Of a stretch of DNA of 32,020 nucleotides, positions 15,835 to 22,010 are shown piece after piece. Origin of the DNA: Nitrospirales bacterium (GTDB lineage Bacteria; Nitrospirota; Nitrospiria; Nitrospirales; NS-4); NCBI GenBank assembly GCA_030648395.1, contig JAUSHW010000116.1, positions 1 through 32,020 on the forward strand. The letters run 5' to 3'. Made by a program: the position numbers and the translations under genes. Under the pieces are notes generated by a model, which saw only the letters and a list, made by a program, of their open reading frames with translations, did not search any database and was not told where the DNA came from. Position 1 is the first letter of the stretch, and each line of letters starts with the position of its first letter.

Positions 15835-16029
15835 TTAAATTCCCGCGCTCTGCCACTTGGCCCTCAGCTCGCGCTTGACATCCTCGTGGCTGAGCTTTTT
15901 CCCGGCCGCAATCTCCCCGCGCCCGCGTTCGACTGCCTGCAAGACGTACAGGTGGTATTGCAGATCGTCCAGCGTGCAGTTATCGGGAAGTTTTTGCAGC
16001 AGGTCCTGGACAGCTTGCTTGGTATTCAT
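15835..16029 (-). CDS. small antitoxin-like protein, toxin absent
   Basis: From the ATG at 16029 the product is 64 residues: MNTKQAVQDLLQKLPDNCTLDDLQYHLYVLQAVERGRGEIAAGKKLSHEDVKRELRAKW. The pattern, with a helical N-terminus, ERGxxEIAAGK and SHEDVKxxL near the end, matches small proteins that usually precede RelE/ParE-type toxins. No such toxin follows; the next gene, 24 bases after this stop, is the VapB-like antitoxin. It is therefore a second unpaired antitoxin candidate. The ribosome site is weak. Family placement is from memory of the pattern and needs a profile search. Confidence 0.65.
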   Translation of the reverse strand: MNTKQAVQDLLQKLPDNCTLDDLQYHLYVLQAVERGRGEIAAGKKLSHEDVKRELRAKWQSAGI

Positions 16030-16077
16030 GGGCACAATTCTATGCCAGCCCGGACGGCAAAGCAATCCGAGACACCG

Positions 16078-16097
16078 GCCCCCTTCCGACCGGGGCC
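16078..16097. repeat. 20-bp hairpin repeat, copy 2
   Basis: Exact second copy of the repeat at 15514-15533, 564 bp away and in the same orientation. It marks the right end of the toxin-less antitoxin block. Confidence 0.75.
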
Positions 16098-16101
16098 TGT
16101 A

Positions 16102-16145
16102 AGGGACTGGCTGGTTTTCTGTCTTCAGAAAAGCTGCCTGTCCCT
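16102..16145. repeat. 44-bp imperfect hairpin
   Basis: AGGGAC-GGC-TTTTCTG pairs with CAGAAAA-GCC-GTCCCT around a TCTT loop, with only small internal mismatches. The outer arm (GGGAC, then GGC) resembles the arms of the hairpins at 21022-21057 and 21976-22010, so these may be one family of dispersed palindromic elements. The T-rich and A-rich inner arms could also act as a terminator. Confidence 0.55.
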
Positions 16146-16322
16146 GTCTTAGAACCGGCTACGTTTCTGTTCTAGAGTTGGCGGCGGCGGCGGAAGAGAG
16201 AAGAGGGAGGGGTTAGACTATGGAGTCTGATCCTATTTACTCTTCTCAATCAGACAATGGATAGTTGCTGCAACTTCATATTAAACTCGCGGTGCAGACC
16301 GGCCCTTCTAAGGAGGAATCCC

Positions 16323-16616
16323 ATGGACCCACGCTTCAGTCGTATCACGAGAGACCACATCGTGAAGGCCTGCGAGGACATACTCTCAGGCCAATTTAAA
16401 GCCTTTACTAACAGCACGAAATATAGCGTGGCTTATGACAACAGAGACTTGCCACCTAAGGCTGTGATCTCACGGGCATACTCCCATGCAACTGGTCTTG
16501 ATTTGCCAGTACAAGGCGACGAGGGCTTTGCTGGGGGCCGAGAATCTAATGCGTTTTTAACTAGCCTGGGATTTCAAATTGTAGAGAGGCCAAGCGATGA
16601 AACACTAAAATTGTGA
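16323..16616 (+). CDS. standalone ScoMcrA-head-like domain protein
   Basis: A 97-residue protein starting at the ATG after a strong AAGGAGG. The text ITRDHIVKACEDILSGQFK, STKYSVAYDNRDLPPKAVISRAY, then GFAGGRESNAFLTSLGF follows the small N-terminal domain found on ScoMcrA-type and other HNH or DUF3883 restriction-like proteins (pattern: KYxLxYxGxxYPPKxVISxA ... FSGGxxxNxFLxxLGF). Here the domain stands alone with no nuclease attached. It converges with the DUF3883-like gene 120 bp away. A DNA-recognition or accessory role in defence is a reasonable inference but unproven. Base composition is AT-richer than the housekeeping genes. Confidence 0.65.
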   Translation: MDPRFSRITRDHIVKACEDILSGQFKAFTNSTKYSVAYDNRDLPPKAVISRAYSHATGLDLPVQGDEGFAGGRESNAFLTSLGFQIVERPSDETLKL

Positions 16617-16735
16617 ATTGAACAGACAACCAGAGCGGGCGACTTTTCTAAAATTCTCGAAACTACAATACTCGGATGACTCGCCTTGCAATTTGGGACA
16701 ACCGAAAATGGCGCCTGATCACTTTTCCTGGCCTT

Positions 16736-17191
16736 TCATTTTGATCGAAAACGATTGTACAGCTCGAGCATCTGCATTACTCGCTCTCTGGTAAGCTGTA
16801 CTCGTTTGGTGCCTCGCCTAGCGTTTATTGCTTTCTCTTGCCCTACAGCTACATTAAAGAAGATTTTGAATGGCGGGATGTAGCTGAATTCCATGAACTC
16901 CGACGGCGTGTACTCGTGAAATGTCCAGGCTCCATCGCGTTTCGTTGCAACTACGAAGCAATAGCGTTCCTCATGGGCCAACGCTGCCTCCCACTCGGTG
17001 AGCGTGGCTGCACCGAAGTAGCTGCTATCCTGAGCGGTGTACTTGATCTCGAAGTAAAAAACATCGCCGCCCCTGCGCGCTTTAATGTCCGCAGGACTTC
17101 TGGTGACCAAAGCCTCATCGAAACCACGTCCCAACAACTCTTCGATAAATGCCGCCTTCGCGTCAATGTCACTTTTGGAATTGACAACCAT
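16736..17191 (-). CDS. DUF3883-like PD-(D/E)XK nuclease-domain protein
   Basis: The 151-residue product has a PD-(D/E)XK-type core: SPADIKARRGGDVFYFEIKYT provides Asp35, Glu48 and Lys50. It is followed by LTEWEAALAHEERYCFVVATK, which matches the DUF3883 (NOV C-terminal) pattern of a lT-x-x-E-W-x-x-A helix before a YxxYVV strand. DUF3883 domains are common in restriction and other anti-phage proteins. AAGGAGG precedes the ATG by a few bases. It is the last gene in the minus-strand accessory row and faces the ScoMcrA-head-like gene. Whether it cuts DNA is not shown; the catalytic residues look intact. Confidence 0.65.
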   Translation of the reverse strand: MVVNSKSDIDAKAAFIEELLGRGFDEALVTRSPADIKARRGGDVFYFEIKYTAQDSSYFGAATLTEWEAALAHEERYCFVVATKRDGAWTFHEYTPSEFMEFSYIPPFKIFFNVAVGQEKAINARRGTKRVQLTRERVMQMLELYNRFRSK

Positions 17192-17248
17192 TGGCCTCCT
17201 TATTACCCGAGCGCCTATACGGTGACCGACAATTTTATCTCTTCTCTG

Positions 17249-17743
17249 CTATCTGCAAAGCCAACAGTCTGTCTGTGAGTGTGGCATGAGCGTAACCGTA
17301 TGGCGAGGGGCTCGCTTGATTCTGAAGCGAAATGGATAGAAGTCAAACTGGCCTGCGGTCTGGCGATAATGAAGTCTCTGGCCGTCGACAAAACGTGTGA
17401 CAGTTCGATTAAACCACGGCCCCGAACTCGGGGTGGCCTCGAGATAGACGATCGTCACCCCATCGATCAAATGTACGGGAGTAGCACCAGAAGGGAGAGG
17501 GTCAGCGGCAACAACCACATAGGGGCCGAGCACACGATGATCAGACATACCTAGGTGGTGGAACCACGGTGCATCCTCAAGATAAACCTGAGTTCCGACT
17601 TGGTATGGACGGACGCCCGGACCGGCAAGCCGAATGAGGCCGAGATGTTTTTGCATGGCCCCGAATAAACCGGCCTCCTCGCACTCATCGATAAACCAGG
17701 TGCGCCAGTAGTCATGTCCGCTGTGGTGGACTACGGAAGACAT
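17249..17743 (-). CDS. unknown protein
   Basis: I do not recognise this 164-residue protein. It starts MSSVVHHSGHDYWRTWFIDE and has a mixed beta-rich middle (VLGPYVVVAADPLPSGATPVHLIDG, then TIVYLEATPSSGPWF). Its C-terminus contains CWLC. No signal peptide or membrane segment is seen. There is no good ribosome site at the ATG, so the start may be wrong. It lies 57 bp upstream of the DUF3883-like gene and 145 bp downstream of the methyltransferase gene, on the same strand as both. That suggests but does not prove membership of the same unit. Confidence 0.55.
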   Translation of the reverse strand: MSSVVHHSGHDYWRTWFIDECEEAGLFGAMQKHLGLIRLAGPGVRPYQVGTQVYLEDAPWFHHLGMSDHRVLGPYVVVAADPLPSGATPVHLIDGVTIVYLEATPSSGPWFNRTVTRFVDGQRLHYRQTAGQFDFYPFRFRIKRAPRHTVTLMPHSQTDCWLCR

Positions 17744-17888
17744 ACCATTTAAGATAAAGGGGTTAGTTGCCCTTTTGCGGCCTTCGCCCTTCGGCTCCTA
17801 GATAGCCCGTGGAAACGTATCCGCGGGAAGCAGCACAAAGAATAGCAAGCTCCCCCTACCGTGCCTTCTCACCAGATGAACGTTTCAA

Positions 17889-19001
17889 CTACACTGAAAA
17901 AGTGTAGTCCGTCTCGTACAGGCATCCCTTACTTTTCGGTAAAAAGCTCTGCGCTTGTCGGCTAACAATTTCCGACCGCTCGGGCCTCTTAAGTAAACGG
18001 GCTGTTGAGAAGGCGCTACGCATAGAAGCTCTCAACCCAGAAGTCATCTCGTCTTCAGTAATTCCGATTCCGCCCAAACGAATAACGACTTTCGCTGAAT
18101 GCCTCAGCAACGGAGCTATCCCCTGCCACGCTTCTTCAAGGAACTGCCAGTATTTTGGGGCTGTATGGTGGCGGTCATCCCGGGAGACCACCCCGTATGT
18201 CGGCTGTGGGAGCCCGCCTAAAAACCAGAGCCGTAGCCATTGATCTTCTTCGTATCGAGTCACATTCAAATAAGGTGGCGATGTCACTACAAGAGCAACC
18301 TTACCGTGCAGGCCTGTAAAGCGGTTAGCAGCATTGCGAACGTCAGCCAATTTGACGGATCCGCTTCCACATTTAGGTACGTCCTTAAGCCGAGACTCTG
18401 CCTTTTGTCTCAACATTTCAAAAACTTTTCGCTTCTTTGGAAAGAGATCGTTAGACCTCCAGTACCGCAGTGAATAATCCGGCTTGAGGCAGATTGTCCT
18501 CGGCATCTGATTGCTGAAATAAGCATTCGAACGATCCATTTCGCCGTGCAAGGAACCTAAGATGAGGGCAGCTATAAACCGGTCTACTCGTTCATCCTTC
18601 CATTCTAAGGATGTGCGGAGAGACAATAACTCTCTAAGAGTGGTGGGGTAAAATGCCCTTCTAAAAAAACGCGGCAAAGAAGTTCTGAGTCTCTCCCACC
18701 TCGTTTGCTCACTCATGCCATATCGACTTTCTAATGTTTCGATTCGCTCCAGAACTGCCCGCAAAGCAGGGCGTTCCGCCTTAGCACGGGAGACGCAAAA
18801 TGCGACAGGGTTCATATCTGATCCCGCCGCCTTACGGCCAAGTAGCAGCGATTCGAGAATCGTAGTGCCTCGACCACAAAACGGGTCAAAGACCACATCT
18901 CCTTCTTTGGAATATTTTTCAACCTGCTTCCTTACAAATTCCTCAGGGAACATGGCGAAATAAGGACAAATCGCGTGCAAGGATATTCTTGCCCGAGTCA
19001 T
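17889..19001 (-). CDS. DNA methyltransferase (amino-methylating type)
   Basis: A 370-residue SAM-dependent DNA methyltransferase. The SAM pocket DPFCGRGTT is at about 39-47, preceded by FPEEFVRKQVEKY and followed by GSDMNPVAF. The catalytic TSPPY is at about 240-244, within VVTSPPYLNVTRYEEDQW. SPPY-type catalytic motifs belong to N4-cytosine or N6-adenine enzymes. The region between (about 100-230) is large enough to hold target recognition. The start overlaps the stop of the upstream endonuclease-like gene as ATGA (18998-19001), so the pair is coupled. Site specificity cannot be read. The base composition is AT-richer than the surroundings. Confidence 0.9.
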   Translation of the reverse strand: MTRARISLHAICPYFAMFPEEFVRKQVEKYSKEGDVVFDPFCGRGTTILESLLLGRKAAGSDMNPVAFCVSRAKAERPALRAVLERIETLESRYGMSEQTRWERLRTSLPRFFRRAFYPTTLRELLSLRTSLEWKDERVDRFIAALILGSLHGEMDRSNAYFSNQMPRTICLKPDYSLRYWRSNDLFPKKRKVFEMLRQKAESRLKDVPKCGSGSVKLADVRNAANRFTGLHGKVALVVTSPPYLNVTRYEEDQWLRLWFLGGLPQPTYGVVSRDDRHHTAPKYWQFLEEAWQGIAPLLRHSAKVVIRLGGIGITEDEMTSGLRASMRSAFSTARLLKRPERSEIVSRQAQSFLPKSKGCLYETDYTFSV

Positions 19002-19882
19002 GATGTAATCCTATCGAGTACGCACTCACACCACTTAATACTGTTTTGCTTGGTGACTTCACAGAACTCATCGTTCTTGGCCCAGTAAGCAATCCTGCAA
19101 CGATCAAAGAACAGTTTTGCTGATATCGCCCTATCGTCCCATACTTCTTGAGAAAGCCGATGCGGAATAAAGAACGTCTTAACTATTGGGCTTCTGTCAC
19201 CTCCCAGCCATTTGCTACAGAAATCGTTTGGCTGAAGTTCGTTTATTTTCTCGTCCCAGTCTCCACCTGAAGCACAATGCCCGAAAAGAATTACCTTGCC
19301 AATCCGCCGGTCAGGAAAAGGCTTCCATGCCACTAAATCTAGGCCGTCGTCTTTTTTGCGTAACGTCTTTCCTCTGTGGGAACAACTCCACTCTTGAACT
19401 TTTTCACATAGGACATGTAAGGCGTCCCGAAAACCAGCCGGCAATTCCTTGCGTGGGGCTCCGAACCGAACGGCCTCTCCGCCGATGTAGTTGCGAGCCG
19501 CAATGCAAGAAAGTTGTTCAAACATTACTTCATGCCTGAGACCGCTAGTCTTCTTTTTTTTATTATCGCAATAGGACAGTAGCAGGCAAAAAACATACGG
19601 AGTAAAACCTCGCCAGTCACCCTTCACCGCCAACAATGTCCCCGAGAAAGAGAACGGATAGTTCTCTGCTGTCGCAATAACACGTCTGTTTAGTTCCATC
19701 ATTGAATCTTTGCAAATGCTATCAATGTCATCTGCGCCAAGCCTGTTCAATCCTCGCTCGAGATCGCCATGACTTGAATTGCCATCGTCCGCGTTCAGAG
19801 CCAAGAGCTCTAGCCAATCGGCCAGAACGATCGGATCGGTGGTGTCGGATGGCAAAGGAATGCTGCCGGGCATACTTCTCAC
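18998..19882 (-). CDS. candidate restriction-endonuclease-like protein
   Basis: A 294-residue protein. The N-terminal half is of unknown fold. From about residue 120 a nuclease-like layout appears: FEQLSCIAARNYIGGEAVRFGAPR, then DDGLDLVAWKPF (Asp182) and KVILFGHCASGGDW. This resembles a PD-(D/E)XK core with Asp from the first strand and the E/Q-x-K position altered to His-x-Ala, so catalysis is uncertain. Related proteins that I recall have GQC at that place. The C-terminal part contains FFIPHRLSQEVWDD. The start is GTG in a GTGA overlap with the ParB-like gene; the ATG three codons later is an alternative. The stop overlaps the methyltransferase start, which fits a restriction-modification-type pair. 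Confidence 0.6.
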   Translation of the reverse strand: MRSMPGSIPLPSDTTDPIVLADWLELLALNADDGNSSHGDLERGLNRLGADDIDSICKDSMMELNRRVIATAENYPFSFSGTLLAVKGDWRGFTPYVFCLLLSYCDNKKKKTSGLRHEVMFEQLSCIAARNYIGGEAVRFGAPRKELPAGFRDALHVLCEKVQEWSCSHRGKTLRKKDDGLDLVAWKPFPDRRIGKVILFGHCASGGDWDEKINELQPNDFCSKWLGGDRSPIVKTFFIPHRLSQEVWDDRAISAKLFFDRCRIAYWAKNDEFCEVTKQNSIKWCECVLDRITS

Positions 19883-20994
19883 CCCTTCACCTTTTTATGC
19901 ATTTCGTCGGCTATGCTCTTGGCAAGGTCGAGAAGTCCATCCATAACGTGCAACATATCCTTCTCTCCTTTGTAGCCAGTGGTCACCGTAGCCTTTGCCT
20001 CTTGCAAGGCATCCTTTGCCCTTACCAACGCTTCTTGAAAACGTCGATCGTCTCCTAGGCTGATTTCATAAGCACGTTGCAAACTGATACCCGAACGTAG
20101 TGCATAAAGGGCCTGCCTATTCCCTAGAACGCGCCGCAAATATTTGAGATGGGGGTTCTGCTTTTCAACGACAGGCGATTTGCTATCTGACTTACTACCA
20201 AATAACCAGATCATTAATTCGGCAAGCTGGGGAAGATGTGCCTTGGGAACGGGGCTGTCCTTTAATGAACGCTCTGGATCAATTCCGAGGAATGCCTGGA
20301 ATTCCTTTTGATCAGCAGCCGTATATAAATGTGAAAAGTAAAATCGGTTGGCAATTCGGTCCTCTCGTTTAAATTCAGTCATCTTCTCGGCTTGTTCGAG
20401 CAAGACATAGCCTCGATAGATTCTGGCTACTGTGCTATGTTGGTCTCCTATCTTTCTTGCAATCTCATCAAGCGAAATTTCGTACTCGCGTCGAACATTC
20501 ACTATGTAGGACGCCTTGCTAAAAGAGTCCCACTCTTTTGGACCATTCACATGGCGAAAGCCAAAAAACTCCCACAGTGATTCTTTGTTGGGATATTCTG
20601 ATACTGGCAGTTGCGCAAGATCTTTCCGTTGCTTGGATGATATTTCAGGAAGGTCGGTTGCCTTAATCACACGCCGCAATTCGGAATCACATAAAAGCTT
20701 CACGGCAGCAAGTCTGCGGTTGCCTTCAACAACAATAAACTGCTGCTTTGCTGGGTCCTTTTCTCTAGGAAGTTTCGGAACTACAAAAAGCGGCTCTTCC
20801 TCAAAATAGCCGTTGGCTGCAATGGATAAAGCAACTTCGCTAACGGCCATCTCATCCCAAAGAACCTGAACAAGTCCTTCTTGGGTCTGCTTTTCTCCGA
20901 TAGAGCTAAGCCTTGGATTCTCTGGATCCAGCAGAAGACGATGAACATCCATGAACTCTACTTTTAGTTTCTTTCGCTCGTGTTGCGCTGACAT
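19879..20994 (-). CDS. ParB/sulfiredoxin-like domain protein with HTH
   Basis: A 371-residue protein from the ATG at 20994, which has GGGAGG upstream. The N-terminal ParB/Srx domain shows LLLDPENPRLSS (about 20-31), LSIAANGYFEEEPLFVVP and VVEGNRRLAAVKLL (about 88-101), the nucleotide-binding patch of ParB-type CTPases and some nucleases. It is followed by an HTH-like YEISLDEIARKIGDQHSTVARI and a long helical C-terminal part. It is not beside parA, so chromosome partition is unlikely. It leads a coupled three-gene operon with the endonuclease-like and methyltransferase genes. Role by context: DNA or nucleotide sensing in a defence or modification system. That is inference. Confidence 0.75.
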   Translation of the reverse strand: MSAQHERKKLKVEFMDVHRLLLDPENPRLSSIGEKQTQEGLVQVLWDEMAVSEVALSIAANGYFEEEPLFVVPKLPREKDPAKQQFIVVEGNRRLAAVKLLCDSELRRVIKATDLPEISSKQRKDLAQLPVSEYPNKESLWEFFGFRHVNGPKEWDSFSKASYIVNVRREYEISLDEIARKIGDQHSTVARIYRGYVLLEQAEKMTEFKREDRIANRFYFSHLYTAADQKEFQAFLGIDPERSLKDSPVPKAHLPQLAELMIWLFGSKSDSKSPVVEKQNPHLKYLRRVLGNRQALYALRSGISLQRAYEISLGDDRRFQEALVRAKDALQEAKATVTTGYKGEKDMLHVMDGLLDLAKSIADEMHKKVKG

Positions 20995-21021
20995 AGAGCC
21001 TCCCACAATTATTCGAAGAAG

Positions 21022-21057
21022 GGGGACAGGCACCATTCGGAAATGGAGCTAGTCCCC
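21022..21057. repeat. palindromic element next to ntrX remnant
   Basis: GGGGAC and CCATT arms pair with AATGG and GTCCCC around a short loop. It corresponds in position and arm sequence to the hairpin after ntrX at 21976-22010, and belongs to the duplicated segment. It sits between the ntrX remnant and the ParB-like gene and may insulate the operon from upstream transcription. Confidence 0.6.
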
Positions 21058-21061
21058 ATCG

Positions 21062-21130
21062 TTAATTCTCCGGTCGGACTTCGATGCCGAGGGTTTTGAT
21101 TTTGCGGTGGAGTTTGGAGCGCTCTAAATC
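21062..21130 (-). pseudogene. ntrX 3'-end remnant
   Basis: On the minus strand this stretch reads DLERSKLHRKIKTLGIEVRPEN and a TAA stop, almost the same as the end of ntrX (VERSHLHRKIKTLGIEVRPEN). By eye 57 of 63 aligned bases match from the ERS codons to the stop, and most differences are synonymous. The rest of the gene is absent. The similarity continues into the following hairpin. The fragment therefore comes from a related but distinct ntrX allele. Confidence 0.85.
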
Positions 21131-21522
21131 CAGACAACCTTCACTTCCTTCTCCACAGCCTTGAACTCTGGATCCCCTGTATAGATTTCGAGCTTCTTCT
21201 GTTTAGCCAAAGCCGCTGCGAAGCAGTCGGCCAGGGACATCTTGTTTGATGCTTTGATCTCTCCTGCCATTTCAGCCAATCCCTGATCGGCCGGAACAAT
21301 TTCGATGGGAAGACCTAAGAGCTTGTGGCGCACTTCAGCCCACTTGCCCGCCCCTACCTTTCGCTCCACCATATAACGGACCTCAGCCCAGTTCGGAGCA
21401 ACCATGAAGAGAGCCTTGTCTGCTTCCGCTGCCTTCTCAAGAAGCTCCGCTACCTTCTCGGACCCTTTCTCCTGGAAGAGGAAGGCCAGCACCGCATAGC
21501 TATCGAGCACCGAGCTTTTCAA
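21124..21522 (-). CDS. VapC-like PIN-domain toxin
   Basis: A 132-residue PIN-domain protein: SSVLDSYAVLAFLF (first Asp), NWAEVRYMVERK (Glu), KMSLADCFAAALAK (Asp) and EIYTGDPEFK (Asp), the full VapC acidic set. The start is a TTG at 21522 with GAGGAGG six bases before it, inside the antitoxin gene (23-nt overlap). The TAG stop lies within the ntrX remnant, so the end of this gene was set by the recombination junction. Predicted ribonuclease toxin; target unknown. Confidence 0.85.
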   Translation of the reverse strand: MKSSVLDSYAVLAFLFQEKGSEKVAELLEKAAEADKALFMVAPNWAEVRYMVERKVGAGKWAEVRHKLLGLPIEIVPADQGLAEMAGEIKASNKMSLADCFAAALAKQKKLEIYTGDPEFKAVEKEVKVVWI

Positions 21523-21763
21523 GCTTGGCCTCCTCTCGTTCCTTGTCCCTGGCCCGTTCTTTCAGCAACTCATGGGTTACCGAAGTCTCGCTCTTGAGCA
21601 TGCCGCACACACTCCGGATGTATTCCTTGGTGACCGGCTGGAAAAGGATTTCATTCTCGCGCTCGACAAAACACACCTTAGTGCCCGGCTTAATCCCGTA
21701 CCGCCTGCGAAGTTTTGCGGGGACAACGAGCTGTCCTTTGCTTGTGACATAGGCTGTCTCCAT
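21500..21763 (-). CDS. AbrB/MazE-type antitoxin
   Basis: An 87-residue antitoxin. METAYVTSKGQLVVPAKLRRRYGIKPGTKVCFVERENEILFQPV is a typical SpoVT/AbrB swapped-hairpin DNA-binding domain. The charged C-terminal tail (ELLKERARDKEREEAKLEKL) would bind the toxin. AGGAG lies eleven bases before the ATG. A clear promoter with an overlapping inverted repeat lies upstream, as expected for an autorepressed toxin-antitoxin operon. It overlaps the PIN gene by 23 nt. Confidence 0.88.
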   Translation of the reverse strand: METAYVTSKGQLVVPAKLRRRYGIKPGTKVCFVERENEILFQPVTKEYIRSVCGMLKSETSVTHELLKERARDKEREEAKLEKLGAR

Positions 21764-21793
21764 GACTTACATTTCTCCTAATATTATAAATGT

Positions 21794-21822
21794 ATCTTAC
21801 GATAAGACAAAAAGTAAGTCAA
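21794..21822 (-). promoter_or_regulatory. promoter and operator of the AbrB/PIN operon
   Basis: TTGACT (21817-21822) and TAAGAT (21794-21799) on the minus strand are 17 bp apart in very AT-rich DNA. An inverted repeat TCTTA-TCG-TAAGA overlaps the -10, a natural operator for antitoxin autorepression. Confidence 0.7.
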
Positions 21823-21853
21823 TAATAAAATATAGGATATTGTAAAATAAACA

Positions 21854-21950
21854 GCGGGTGGCGCCGAGCGGGACCCTGGCGGAGCGCAGCGCGACTTGCT
21901 TGCCCTTGGCGGAGCGCGAGCACGTCAGGGTGGCTCGGTGACAGGACCCG
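21854..21950. repeat. 97-bp GC-rich structured element
   Basis: Outer arms CGGGT, CCGAGC and CCCTG pair in order with CAGGG, GCTCGG and ACCCG, forming a long interrupted stem. The inner part contains TGGCGGAGCGC twice, 30 bp apart. It lies in otherwise AT-rich DNA between the AbrB promoter and the ntrX terminator. It could be a small mobile palindromic element or a structured RNA; no known RNA family was recognised. Confidence 0.5.
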
Positions 21951-21975
21951 CCACATTGAAGACCGAAGAAAGAAG

Positions 21976-22010
21976 GGGGTCAGGCTCCACGAGGAAGGGA
22001 GCCAGACCCC
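21976..22010 (-). terminator. terminator after ntrX
   Basis: Immediately after the ntrX TGA, GGGGTC-GGCTCC pairs with GGAGCC-GACCCC, followed on the minus strand by a pyrimidine- and T-rich CCTTCTTTCTT. This fits an intrinsic terminator, and it is duplicated with the ntrX end at 21022-21057. Confidence 0.6.

Noticed and set aside
15460-16322. Integron cassette array with attC sites
   Set aside because: GTTAGAC near 16212 fits the loose attC core pattern, but no paired RYYYAAC core at proper distance and no integrase were seen.
19879-20994. Chromosome-partition ParB
   Set aside because: No parA neighbour and no parS-like sites noticed; the context is a methyltransferase/nuclease operon.
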